Of a stretch of DNA of 64,000 bases, positions 47,421 to 57,580 are shown piece by piece. The translations under genes and the position numbers were made by a program. Under the pieces are notes generated by a model. That model worked only from the letters and a program-made list of their open reading frames with translations. It was not told the origin of the DNA and did not search any database. The stretch's first letter is position 1, and each line of letters starts with the position of its first letter. The stretch comes from Malus domestica. Its lineage: Eukaryota > Streptophyta > Magnoliopsida > Rosales > Rosaceae. The DNA lies in assembly GCF_042453785.1 (NCBI RefSeq), contig NC_091673.1:7461001-7525000 (forward strand). The letters are read 5' to 3'.

Positions 47421-47725
47421 ATACATGAGCATCACTCATGTCAATCATTCATAAACATTCATGAGCATCACTTATGTCAATCATACATAAACATTCATGA
47501 CCATCATTCATGTCAACATTCATAAGCATCACTCATGTCAACAATCATGAGCATCACTCATGTCAATCAACATAAACATTCATGAGCATCACTTATGTCA
47601 ATCAGCTTCGAAAGCTTCATTTACAGAGCTCTAGCTTCGAGAGCTCCAGCTTCAAAAGCTTCATTTACAAAATCTCTAGCTTCAAAGCTTCACTTGCAAA
47701 GCTTCACCTGCAAAGCTTCAGTGCA
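47420..47725. repeat. Short tandem repeats ATGAGCATCACTCATGTCAA and CTTCGAAAGCTTCA types
   Basis: ATGAGCATCACTCATGTCAA-like units recur five or more times from 47425 to 47605. GCTTCACTTGCAAA/GCTTCGAAAG-type units recur from 47606 to 47720. Confidence 0.75.
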
Positions 47726-47738
47726 GGGTATACAAAGA

Positions 47739-49740
47739 TGATGCGAAAATTAACTTAACACACAAATTTAACCCTCTTTTGACAATTGTAGTATAAGTAT
47801 AAGTAGGGATCGTTCTGGACCGAGGATTAGGAGGGCTTGCTAATAACCTCTAAACTAACTAAAAAACATAAAACTAAATTTAAAAACACTTAACAAGACT
47901 CACAAGACTCAAAGCAAACTTAAAATACTCAAAACAGCTTAAAACAACCAAATAAACTTAAACTAGACACTAGGAATGACTTTGGACGAAAATTGATTTT
48001 TACTTGAATCAAAACATTTAAAAACACAAATTAAAATAGATTTGAAACACTTTGAAACAAGAAACTAAAAGGGGGGTTTTGATTTGGAGGAAGTTGTAAC
48101 AAACAAACAAGTATGAAAAATTAGACAGATTGTAAAATAAAATTGAGAAATAAGATGATGGATGGGATACTTAGAGGCTTTTTCTCCACACATGACATGT
48201 ATGCAAATAACTTGATTTCCAGTTACTACTTCATTAAATTATGAATGACAATGCTCCAAATTAGCCGTGACATCACTAGTTAACTCTCATATTTTCCTTG
48301 TTTTATTGGATTGGATGACATCATTCGACAACCCAAAACATTCTTCAAAAGTTCCCTACATGACATCATAATAGAGATACAATCAAAGATCAATACGTTT
48401 AATGAAAATCATAAGCATTGACAAAGCACTTGCAACTATGACATCATGTCGCTTATGCTAGAAATTGAACTTAACGCGATCGTTTATAAGCGACCTTCAC
48501 TACATGTGAATATAAGTTTGTAACGATTATGTGAATCTTCCTTATATTCTAGCAACGGATTTATGCATGCCAATTAAGTGTCGACCCTTAATTAACAAAT
48601 ACAAATAAGTTATCAATCAAATAGTTAAGCCAATTGCATTCACGATTCAAGAGTTCATAACTTAAATTTATCAAATTATATTGCACACATAATCATGGCT
48701 TTGAGATCACCCCTAGCCAAGAGGGGCTTAGCCACTCATATTTACAACAAAACGAAAGGAAATGAATTTAAACATTAGAAACAAAAGAAAGAAAACACCT
48801 AAACGCTCCAACGATCCAAGTTGGACAACAAGCATGTCCAAGCACTTTCCTTCCCTTCCTTTGCTACGGCACAAGATGTTGGTGAATGTTTGAAGGTGTA
48901 TGGAGGAATGGATGTGAAAATGAATGGATGTGTTTGGATGAAGGTTGTGTTGAAAATGGGAGTGAATGATCTAACAAAGTATGAACTAAATTTATGTTAC
49001 ACACACTTCCTTTTATAGAGGAAGTGCATGGCAATGGAGGGGAACATGGAATGGTGTAGCAATTGAGTGCAATGATGCATGAAATCTGAAATGATGGAGG
49101 GAACAATGAATGGTGTAGCAATTGAGTGCAATGATTCAATGTAATGATGCATGAAATTTGAAATGATGGAGGGAACAAGGAATGGTGTAGAAATTGAGTG
49201 CAATGAGTGGTGTTTGAAATGATTCAAAGGTGAAAGTGAAGTGATGATGCAAAGCATGGGGTAAAATGGAGTGGTGTTGCAGCTAGGGAACATGAATGAT
49301 TGTGCACATGGTAGATAAAGGAAATGAAGGTGGAATGATGCAATAAATGAGTCAATGGAGGGAACATGGATGATGATGCACGGCATAGGAATCCAAAGGG
49401 AGTGCAATGGTGGTGCACGTCAATGATGGAAAGGTGAATGGTGGAGTGACACCTTTTTGTGGCTGAGCTCTTTGTCCTTTTTACATTAATTCTTCTTTCT
49501 CTTTAACACATTCCTAGCCTCTTTAGTCTTCAATTTCGTCCATCCACCTTGCTCCATGCATGTGTTATTCATTCCAAGCCCAAAACTGCTCCAAAATGCA
49601 CCAAAATGCATCTTATTGCTTCATAAGGCCTATGGACCTACAAACACACGAAAATAGCTTAAAATACATAATTAACTAAGAAATAACAACATAAATGCAT
49701 GAGAACAAGCTAACTCGGTTGCATAAATATGCTCCTATCA
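47739..49740 (-). mobile_element. Solo LTR, 2,002 bp, nested, 5 bp TSD
   Basis: The plus strand begins TGATGCGAAAATT and ends GCTCCTATCA. AAAGA is duplicated exactly at 47734-47738 and 49741-49745. Read on the minus strand it starts TGATAGGAGCATATTTATGC and ends TTTTCGCATCA, a long LTR of the Ty3/gypsy type by size. No internal domain remains. It contains a local tandem repeat at about 49030-49200 (AATGGTGTAGCAATTGAGTG units). Insertion postdates the host element. Confidence 0.85.
49030..49205. repeat. Tandem repeat inside the 2 kb solo LTR
   Basis: AATGATGCATGAAAT(C/T)TGAA, ATGATGGAGGGAACAA and GGTGTAGCAATTGAGTG units are repeated about three times, period about 55-65 bp. Confidence 0.65.
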
Positions 49741-49889
49741 AAAGACCGCCCCCAAACAACCGCCATTTCGACCCATACATGGATTCAATTTGAAGTCTCC
49801 AGCCAACAGACTCTATTGACTGAAGACTTAGGGGACTACACTATGTACCATATATTGGGCTTCCACAACTGGGCCTCATGAAAATACTT

Positions 49890-50390
49890 GGGGGACTTAG
49901 CCCATCATTTATGTATTGAAGGGTGAACCCTTATTCTATAAAAGGGACTCCTTCACTTTCATTAGAGAGCACCCATTATTCACGTATTGAGGAGCGAACC
50001 CTTATTTTATAAAAGGGACTCTCTCACATTCATTAGAGAGCATCGTCGCCAGTTGAGCAACCGCCTTGCCGCGAGCATCACTCCTAACCCATCATTTATG
50101 TATTGAGGAGCGAGCCCTTATTTTATAAAAGGAACTCCCTCACCATCATTAGAGAGCATCATCGCCTGCTGAGCAACTGCCTCGCCGCGAGCATCCACTC
50201 TAACCCATCATTTATGTATTGAGGAGCGAGCCCTTATTTTATAAAAAGGACTCCCTCACCTTTATTAGAGAGCATCGCCGCCTGCTGAGCAACCGCCTCG
50301 CCGCGAGCATCAACTCTAGCCCATCATTTATGTATTGAGTAGCGAGCCCTTATTCTATAAAAATGACTCCCTCACCTTCAACGCCACAAT
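49890..50390. repeat. About 116 bp tandem repeats carrying a TATA-like box, 4-5 copies
   Basis: Units begin CCCATCATTTATGTATTGA at about 49900, 50089, 50205 and 50321, with a variant start near 49973. Each has CCTTATT(T/C)TATAAAA and usually a TTAGAGAGCATC...CCGCGAGCATC section. The CCTTATTCTATAAAAGGACTCC text also occurs in the element's own LTR promoter region, so this looks like an amplified copy of LTR promoter sequence. Confidence 0.8.
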
Positions 50391-50592
50391 CCAAGCCAAC
50401 CAAGGCAACATAAGCCACAAGTCGAGCAGCCTTGCAACATGTGCTACTTCTAGTTGAGCATCATTTTAGATTGAGCACCGCCTCATATCGAGTATCAGTC
50501 CTAGATGACATCTAGTTACTTCGGCCCACACATGGACTAAATTTCAAGTCTCCAGCCAAAAGACTCTCTTGACTAAAGACTTGGGGGACTAC

Positions 50593-50971
50593 TGTTTGTA
50601 CCATACTTAGGGCATCCGTATTTAGATCTGGTATAAATACTCGGGGGACTCAAATGTAATTATGTAATAAATGAATGGGCAAATATGTAATAAGTGAGGA
50701 ACCCTTATTTTATAAAAGGACTCCTCACTCTCCTCATTAAGGAGGCCAAGTTTTAGGCTATGGGAGAAGAGCACAAAAAAATAGGCTAGAGAGCACACTG
50801 CCTCTAGCCTTCTTGTATATTCACCATTCAGAGTGAAACAATATCAATATCAGTGTGGACGTAGCCCAAACATTGGGGTGAACCACGATACATCTTGTGT
50901 TATTTACTTTCTTGCAGATTCATGGTCGGATTTACATTGTTCCAAGACCCATCCGGTTTTGTGCATCAACA
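50593..50971 (+). repeat. 3' LTR of the gene-capturing element
   Basis: 379 bp, TGTTTGTACC to TGCATCAACA, preceded by the CTTGGGGGACTAC polypurine tract at 50579-50592. Confidence 0.88.
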
Positions 50972-51306
50972 GTTTTTTTTACAGATATATATAGTCTTTA
51001 TAGAGTGATTTTATAATATGAACGATTTTAACCATAATTTAATTAGCCAACGCCAATTTTTTTTTTGTTCGATTTTGTTGGTACAATATCTAATTGAATT
51101 GACTTCAATTTGAATGAACTAATTTAAAAAATCAACCGAACCCCATCTAAACAAACAAAGATCAAATATGTACCATAGTGGTTAACTAGTTCGATCTGGA
51201 TTCTAGCCATTTGCATGCCTTGTTCTAAGATCTATATAGAAAGCCACAAAATGCTTCAAATTAACTATATATACCATCTTGCAACCCAGCGGTATGAAGA
51301 CCTTTT
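50972..51306. other. AT-rich DNA between two LTR elements
   Basis: No gene or repeat border is recognised in this 335 bp. Confidence 0.6.
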
Positions 51307-51725
51307 TGTGGACATGAGTCAACCAAGACAAGTTAGGAGAATAATTATTTATTAGAAATATAATTGTGTTTTCTAATTTAGTTAGGAGTTCTTTATTATT
51401 CCTTGTATCACAAGATATATTTCCTATATAATGCCTCCTAAAGGGAGAAGAATAAGATAACGATTAAACCCTAAACACATATACTTTTATTTTAGCATTA
51501 AAGCAGGTTTCGACTTTTCTCTTCCTCTAAACTCTATTCTTGTTCACTGCCGACTTGGGTGCTTTTCTGTTGGCTGTTTAGCAGCTGTTTGGAACCAATC
51601 ACAGAAGTCTTGAAACAAGAAACCTCTGTTAAAATCCCAAACCCAGGTCTCGAAACAAGAGACCAGACCTCTGTTAAAACCCAAACCTAGAAAATTAAAA
51701 CTTAAACCACAACTTGCCGCTTTAA

Positions 51726-54700
51726 TGACAGACAACCAAACTGTCGTCCCCATCGTGGGATGCTTGCATAAACCGAATGATCAAAATCCACATCTGGGCT
51801 TGCTGCGCTAACCACTAGCGGTTCTGAATATCGGCCCGTTGAGCCATATGGAGAAAACTCAGGAAGTGGACTATTGTTTTTTGAAGCCCAAAACAATACA
51901 AATCTGCCAGCAGTTTCTGCCGTTAGTAACAGAAAGGAGACCGGCCTGCTTGGCCCACCAGCAGTGACAACACGTGTAGAAGACAAACTTGGTCCAGATA
52001 TATTGGATCCGCTTTCTCTTTTAGATTTAATTACTTCAAACGAGCAATCTGACGACCCCGGTAACACAAGCATGGCTTTAAATGCGTATGTTGCTCATGA
52101 TACATGGTGGATTATTGATTCAGGGGCCACCGATCATCAGACTTATGATCGTACTCTTTTTAACTCCATGACACCACCACCACGAAACAATATTGTCACT
52201 GCTAAGGGATGTGCTGCCCCGATTATAAGGGCGGGTTTAATAGCACTCACTCCTACCCTCTCTTTATAGAACTGCTTACTTGTTCCTACATTTTCTAGCC
52301 ACTTATTATCTGTGGGCAGGTAACTGAGCAATTAGACTGTGTGGTACTAATGTTTCCATCGTTTTGTTTACTTCAGGATATCCAGACTCAGGCGATCATT
52401 GGTCGTGGTACTAAAATGATGGGGTTGTATTATGTCGACGATGTTGCACAAGGCCAGGTTCACCAACTTCGAAGTTGTGATAATGGAAATGTAAACACTG
52501 TTCAATTGTGGCACCGTCGCCTAGGTAAGGTACTTCAGTATGATAATGGTCCACACACAATATTCGTTTCTAGTTAAGGTACTTCAGTATGATAATGGTG
52601 GTGAATACATTAATTAGGACCTTTCTCAGTTTTTCTAAGAAAAGAGCCTTCTCCATGAGACTACTTGTCCTCAGACCCCACAATAGAATGGAGTAACCGA
52701 ATGGAAAAATCGACACATACTTGAGATTACTCGGGCCCTTCTCATTGGTGCTTGCGCGCTAAAGACTTATTGGGTTGATGTAGTGACCTATGCCATATAT
52801 TTAGTAAACCGAATGCCATCATGTGTTCTCTCTTTTCGCACCTTGTTGGCTGTGCTTCGTGACCATGTTTCCATTTCCTCCATTCTTCATCTTAAACCAC
52901 AAGTTTTTGGTTGTGTAGCTTACGTCCATCTTCACAAAAACCAATGAAGCAAATTTGAACCGTGTGCAATCCGGTGTGTTTTCATTGGTTTTAGTCCCCA
53001 ACAAAAAGGTTACCAATGTTATCATCCACATACCCGATATGTTTACGTCATCATAGATGTTACTTTCTCTGAAGATGAATTGTTTTTTCTTCCCAGCCAT
53101 ACTCCTCAAAGGGAGACAACCTTAGACAAAGACTATGGCTGGTTTGATGTACCTTCCGACTACCCAAATAATGGGTATGTTGAAGATCGTGAAATTGGGC
53201 ATCTGCGTGTGGAGACAAATAGGACAAATGATGGGCCTGATAATAAGGCTGATGATAGGTTGACAAATATGACGAATGGGCCAGCGGTATATGGGCTGCA
53301 TGATGATGGACGGACAAAGATAACAGTATATGCTGATAAGCATGATGATCGGCTACTGATAAAAAAATGGCACATAATGGTACATGCCCACGTGAGCTTG
53401 GGCTATTTCCTATTGCTGGAGGCTCTGCCACTGTTGACTCCAGCCCAGATGGGCTTTCCGCTGCTGATGCCTACACAAATGGGCTTCCTGCCACTGTCAC
53501 CAGCTTAGATGGGCTTCCTGCTACTGCCACATGCCCAAATTAGCTTTCTGCCACTTACCCGAGTACCATCTCAAGAAACAACCCCCTCACACTCCTCCAG
53601 TATCGGTCCATGATCCAACGAATATCCTCGAGGTAAGTGCTCACTCCGAAATTATTAAACCACTTTATGTGTTACCTTTTAAACAGAATCAAAGAACGTC
53701 GCCAAAAAGGTACTTTCTAGAAGGGAAGGTACGATACCCTATTGCGAATTGTGTCTCCATTCATTGACTTTCGCCGACATAATGTGCACTTGTTCAACTG
53801 ATGGACACCATTAAAATACCTACCAGAGTAGAAGAAGCCTTAAAAGATCCAAAATGAACAGAAGCAATGAAAATTAAGATGGAGGCATTACAGAAGAGTA
53901 ATATGTGGAGTGTGGTTACACTTCCTAAAGGGAAAAAAAATAGTGGGATGAAAATGAGTGTTTATCATCAAACATAAGGTTGACAGATCAATTAATAGGT
54001 ACAAGGCGATACTAGTGGCCAAAGGGTACACACAGACCTTCGGTGTTGACTATCAAGAAACTTTTGCTCCTGTTGCAAAAATGAATACCATTAGAATTTT
54101 GTTATCTCTTACTACTAATTTTGATTAGCCTCTAAGGTGGTTTGACATAAAGAATGCTTTTCTACATAAGGATTTAGAAGAAGAGGTCTACATGGATATT
54201 CCACCAGGATATGGTGCTGCAAACTCTAGTGGGAAAATGTGTAGACTTCGGAATGCGTTGTATGGTCTCAAGCAGTCGCCTAGAGCATGGTTTGGAAGAT
54301 TCATTCAAGCCATGAAAAAGTACGGATACAAACAGGGGAACTCAGATTATACTTTATTCATCAAACGTAAGGATGGTAAAGTTACTTTACTCATTATATA
54401 TATGGACGATATGATTGTCATAAGGGGATGATACGAAGAAAATTGAACGGCTACATGGGTACTTGGCTTTCGAGTTTGAGATGAAAAATCTAAGGGGACC
54501 CAAGTACTTCCTAGGTATTAACGTTGCTAGATTTTGAGAATGGATATATTTGTTACAATGTAAGTATGTGTTAGACTCGTTGTCCGAAACAGGTATGCTG
54601 GCATGTAAATCGGCAGATACTCCAATTGTGCAGAATCATCACCTTGCGATCTATCAAGATCATGTTCTAACAAACAAGGAGAGGTATCAAAGGTTAGTGG

Positions 54701-55281
54701 GAATATTGATTTACTTGTCCTTCACTAGGCCATGCATTGCTTATGCGGCAAGTGTTGTGAGTCAGTTTATGCATGCACTGAATGAAGATCACATGGTAGC
54801 AATAATGCGAATCCTAAGCTATTTAAAGGGAGTTTCAAGGAATGGTCTAATGTAGAGAAAGCATGGACACATGGAGGTGAAAGGATATACTGATGAAGAT
54901 TGGGCTGAGAATATTACTGATAGGCGACATACATCAGCTTATTTTACATTCGTAGCTAGTACAAATCTGGTGACTTGGAGAAGTAAAAAACAAAATGTCG
55001 TGGTGAGGTCATTAGCAGAAGTTGAATACAGGGGAATGCCACACAGTATTTGTGAATTTATGGGGATTCATATTCTTTTTACTGAGATTGGCTTTAAACC
55101 CAAGAGGTCTATGTTGTTGTACTGTGATAATCAAGCAGCTCGAAAGATAGCTAACAATTCGGTGCAGCATGATGGGACCAAACATATGGAAGTGGATAGA
55201 CACTTCATAAGGGAGAAAGTTGACGTTAAGTTGGTTGACATTCCATTTGTGAAGATAGAAAAACAGTTGGCATATGTTATA
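51726..55281 (+). pseudogene. Copia gag-pol remnants: protease, integrase pieces, RT and RNase H
   Basis: The protease motif is WIIDSGATDHQT (about 52108-52140). The GAG-pre-integrase text QLWHRRLGK ends at about 52525; most of the integrase core between it and YDNGGEY (about 52590) is missing, an internal deletion. Later pieces follow in several frames (GVTEWKNRHILEITRALL, then VFGCVAYVHLH). RT landmarks are LYGLKQSPRAWF (about 54260) and YMDDM (about 54400). The RNase H region (54871-55281) has YTDEDWA and the late H-x-x-x-D-R-HFIREK. Stops and frame changes occur throughout, so no protein can be made. A 33 bp-type Pro/Leu-rich repeat lies at about 53425-53550 between integrase and RT. Confidence 0.85.
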
Positions 55282-55352
55282 ACACATGTAACATCCTACA
55301 TCGCCCAGGGGAATGGATCCTCTAAGCCTTATGTGTACATGCCCACCTCTTC

Positions 55353-55477
55353 CTAGCACGAGACCTTTTGGGAGCTCACTGCTTTAGGTTCCAATGGAAT
55401 TCCAAAGTTAAGCGAGTAGCGCATGAGAGCACTCCCATGATGGGTGACCCACTGAGAAGTTCTCGTGTGAGTTCCCA
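55353..55477 (+). ncRNA. 5S rRNA-like sequence in Cassandra LTR1
   Basis: Carries the internal promoter elements of 5S genes: AAAGTTAAGCGAG (box A), GATGGGTGACC (intermediate element) and GAGAAGTTCTCGTG (box C region). Known Cassandra elements are transcribed by RNA polymerase III from this region. It is not a functional 5S gene. Confidence 0.8.
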
Positions 55478-55694
55478 AAAATAAAATCGTGAGGGTGTAG
55501 TCGGGGCCTAAAGCGGACAATATCGTGTTACGATGGAGTCGAGCCCGGGATGTGACAATTTGGTATTAGAGCCAATCCTTTGCCAGAAGTGTGCTGACGA
55601 GGACGTTGGGCCCCTAAGAGGGGTGGATTGTAACATTCCACATCGCCCAGGGGAGTGGATCCTCTAAGCCTTATATGTACATATCCACCTCTTC

Positions 55695-55819
55695 CTAGCA
55701 CGAGGCCTTTTGAGAGCTCACTGACTTCAGGTTCCATCGGAATTCCAAAGTTAAGCGAGTAGCGCACGAGAGCACTCCCATGATGAGTGACCCACTGGGA
55801 AGTTCTCGTGTGAGTTCCC
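55695..55819 (+). ncRNA. 5S rRNA-like sequence in Cassandra LTR2
   Basis: Same layout as in LTR1, with TTCCATCGGAATTCCAAAG, AAGTTAAGCGAG, GATGAGTGACC (one change in the intermediate element) and GGGAAGTTCTCGTG. LTR2 is longer than the others because of an internal duplication downstream. Confidence 0.8.
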
Positions 55820-55839
55820 AAAAATAAAACTGTGAGGGT

Positions 55840-55950
55840 GTAGTCGGGGCCCAAAGCGGACAATATCGTGCTACGATGGTGGAGCATGATGTAGTTGGGG
55901 TCCAAAGCGGACAATATCGTGCTATGGTGGTGGAGCAGGCCCAGAATGCA
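55840..55950 (+). repeat. Internal tandem duplication in Cassandra LTR2
   Basis: The phrase GTAGT(C/T)GGGG(C/T)CCAAAGCGG, with following ACAATATCGTGCTA, is present twice (about 55840 and 55890), making LTR2 347 bp against 271 and 296 bp. Confidence 0.8.
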
Positions 55951-56113
55951 GTGGACCCCGGGCCGAGATGTGACAAATTGGTATCAGAACCAATCCCTTG
56001 CCGGAAGTGTGTCGACGAGGACGTCGCGCCTCTAAGGGGGATGGATTGTAACATTCCACATCGCCCAGGGGAGTGGATCCTCTAAGCCTTATATGTACAT
56101 GCCCACGTCTTCT

Positions 56114-56237
56114 TAGCACGAGGCCTTTTGGTTGCTCACTGGCTTCAGGTTCCATCGGAATTCCAAAGTTAAGCAAGTAGCGCGCGAGAGCACTCCCATG
56201 ATGGGTGACCCACTGGGAAGTTCTTGTGTGAGTTCCC
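56114..56237 (+). ncRNA. 5S rRNA-like sequence in Cassandra LTR3
   Basis: Contains AAGTTAAGCAAGTAG, GATGGGTGACC and GGGAAGTTCTTGTG, the three 5S internal control regions with small changes. Confidence 0.8.
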
Positions 56238-56618
56238 AAAAACAAAACCGTGAGGATGTAGTTGGGGCCCAAAGTGGACAATATCGTGCTATGGTGGTGG
56301 AGCAGGTCCGGGATGTGGTGGACCCCGGGTTGGGATGTGACAACACATGCATTTTCTGCTAGCAGGTTTCAAAATTCACTCGACAAGTTGGGCTTAAGGG
56401 ATATCTATGCACCAACTTGAGGGGGGTGTGAACATGAGTTAACCCCGACAAGTTAGGAGAATAATTATTTATTAGGAATATAATTGTGTTTCTTAATTTA
56501 GGTAGGAGTCCTTTATTATTCCTTGTATCACAAGATATATTTTATATGTAATGCCTTCTAAAGGAAGAAGAATAAGATAACGATTAAACCCTAAACACAT
56601 ATACTTTCATCTTGGACA

Positions 56619-56991
56619 GTATCAGTGTCGTTAGAGAGAGGCCCCCCGGACTCGTCAATAAGGGTAGCTTTAAATATGATTACTCTACTCTAACTAATAC
56701 TGAGACCTTTTGTGGTAAAGCCCTACACCTAATAGATTTGGCTGGTGGTAAAGTTAGGGACAATATCGATATCGTTAGAGTAAGGCCCTCGGGCTCGTCG
56801 ATTTAAAAAAAAATTCAACACTTTTTTTGTCATTTGCTAGTCAAAATATTCATTAATGGATACATAAAAAAAGATAAAGAAAAAAAATGTAATCGTTCAA
56901 AGGTGTGTGGGATAGAGTTTTGGTTTTTTTGTATTTGGGGTTTTTTTTTTTTTTTTGTTGGGGTAGAGAAAAAAAATGTAATCGTTCAAAG
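56619..56991. other. Intergenic with a duplicated 90 bp unit that is the hAT target
   Basis: AAATGTAATCGTTCAAAGGTGTGTGGG-type text occurs at about 56886 and again from 56975, where the hAT element interrupts it; the unit resumes at 57737. It therefore provides an unoccupied-site reference next door. The stretch is otherwise T-rich. Confidence 0.65.
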
Positions 56992-57243
56992 TAGGGGTGG
57001 GATTTTTTCATAATTGGTTGGTATTTTACCGAACCGACAATTAATGGCATGGCTTTGGTAATTGATTTTGTATGCCGGCGGTATGCCATACCTACCAATA
57101 TATATACATATATATATATATATTTTTGTTTTCTTTCTATTTAGATATTTTAAGTATTTTTTGCATGCTTGACTCCTCAATTTTAGGGTTTAGAAAATAA
57201 ATGACTTCTTAGTTTTAGGGTTTAAAAAATACATGCTTGACTT

Positions 57244-57486
57244 CTCCCTACTACTATAAATCAAAATCAGATTGTCCATACTTTGTGTTGCAAGCCAATT
57301 TGAATTGGGGTGTAGCGAAATTGATGGCATGGGATGCATGTGAGGCTCATTAATATACTTAATAACCACAGGGATCCCAAACTCCCATATGCGAAGCGAA
57401 TTGTCATCGCTGAAAGTAACAAACCTACAGTTATTGTCCACAAATGTAATCGTATTCACAGCACCCAAATGTTGATCATACTCTTG
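57244..57486 (-). pseudogene. PRP17/CDC40 WD40 fragment captured in the hAT element
   Basis: The minus strand encodes about 81 residues: [19 protein letters not shown], then [40 protein letters not shown] and [11 protein letters not shown]. This is a WD40-repeat segment of pre-mRNA-processing factor 17 (CDC40), a step-2 splicing factor. The frame is open across the fragment with modest divergence, and the rest of the roughly 570-residue protein is absent. Upstream (minus) the frame is continued by two copies of a VWIIT(V/E)GLQ repeat made from a local tandem duplication. No splice sites interrupt the fragment, so it could be one exon or spliced cDNA. Confidence 0.85.
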
Positions 57487-57580
57487 CAAACCTTCGGTTA
57501 TTATCCACACTTTCCTTATTTGCAAACCTACGGTTATTATCCACACTTTACTCTTGCAAACCTACGGTTATTATCCAACC
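57475..57580. repeat. Tandem repeat of about 35 bp at the PRP17 fragment border
   Basis: CTTGCAAACCTACGGTTATT-type units occur three times (about 57482, 57519, 57552), spaced by ATCCACACTTT phrases. Confidence 0.75.

Larger units (their letters stand above)
45135..50971 (+). mobile_element. Non-autonomous LTR retrotransposon carrying two host-gene fragments
   Basis: The LTRs are 45135-45512 and 50593-50971 (378 and 379 bp, TGTTTGTACC start, TGCATCAA(C/T)A end). TTGGCGCCGTCTG directly after the 5' LTR is a candidate primer-binding site; CTTGGGGGACTAC before the 3' LTR is the polypurine tract. GTTTTT flanks both sides (45129-45134 and 50972-50977) in a T-rich context. No gag or pol is present. 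The interior instead holds an SUC3-type sucrose-transporter fragment joined to an NFXL2 zinc-finger fragment, three sets of tandem repeats, and a nested solo LTR. By eye the LTRs differ at roughly 20-24 positions, older than the element at 25.8 kb. Confidence 0.85.
55287..56342 (+). mobile_element. Cassandra TRIM, tandem array of three LTRs and two internal domains, 5 bp TSD
   Basis: The array reads LTR1 55287-55557, internal 55558-55628, LTR2 55629-55975, internal 55976-56046, LTR3 56047-56342. Each LTR starts TGTAACAT(C/T)C and ends GATGTGACA. Each 71 bp internal domain has a primer-binding site (TTGGTAT(T/C)AGA(G/A)CCAATC) and ends in a purine tract before GGAT. ACACA is duplicated at 55282-55286 and 56343-56347, proving a single insertion of the whole array into the copia RNase H region. 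Cassandra elements are tiny non-autonomous LTR elements with 5S rRNA-like LTRs. Confidence 0.93.
51307..56618 (+). mobile_element. Decayed Ty1/copia retrotransposon with nested Cassandra array
   Basis: The 5' LTR (51307 to about 51497) and 3' LTR (56427 to about 56618) share TGTG(G/A)ACATGAGT starts and the AGGAGAATAATTATTTATTA core. A purine tract TTGAGGGGGG directly precedes the 3' LTR. The primer site after the 5' LTR is degraded: the usual TGGTATCAGAGC is reduced to TTAAAGC before AGGTTTCGAC. Order of domains (protease, integrase, reverse transcriptase, RNase H) is copia-type. No clean target-site duplication was found. Confidence 0.8.

Noticed and set aside
49740..50400. Possible CRISPR-like or satellite centromeric array
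   Set aside because: Only four to five units of about 116 bp, sharing sequence with the element's LTR; explained as an intra-element tandem repeat.
55353..56237. Genuine 5S rDNA cluster
   Set aside because: The 5S-like parts sit inside LTRs with primer sites, polypurine tracts and one outer target duplication, and their 5' thirds diverge from 5S rRNA; this is Cassandra.
55528..56362. Open frames of 69-128 codons across the Cassandra array
   Set aside because: They repeat once per LTR in both strands and correspond to no protein; Cassandra elements are non-coding.
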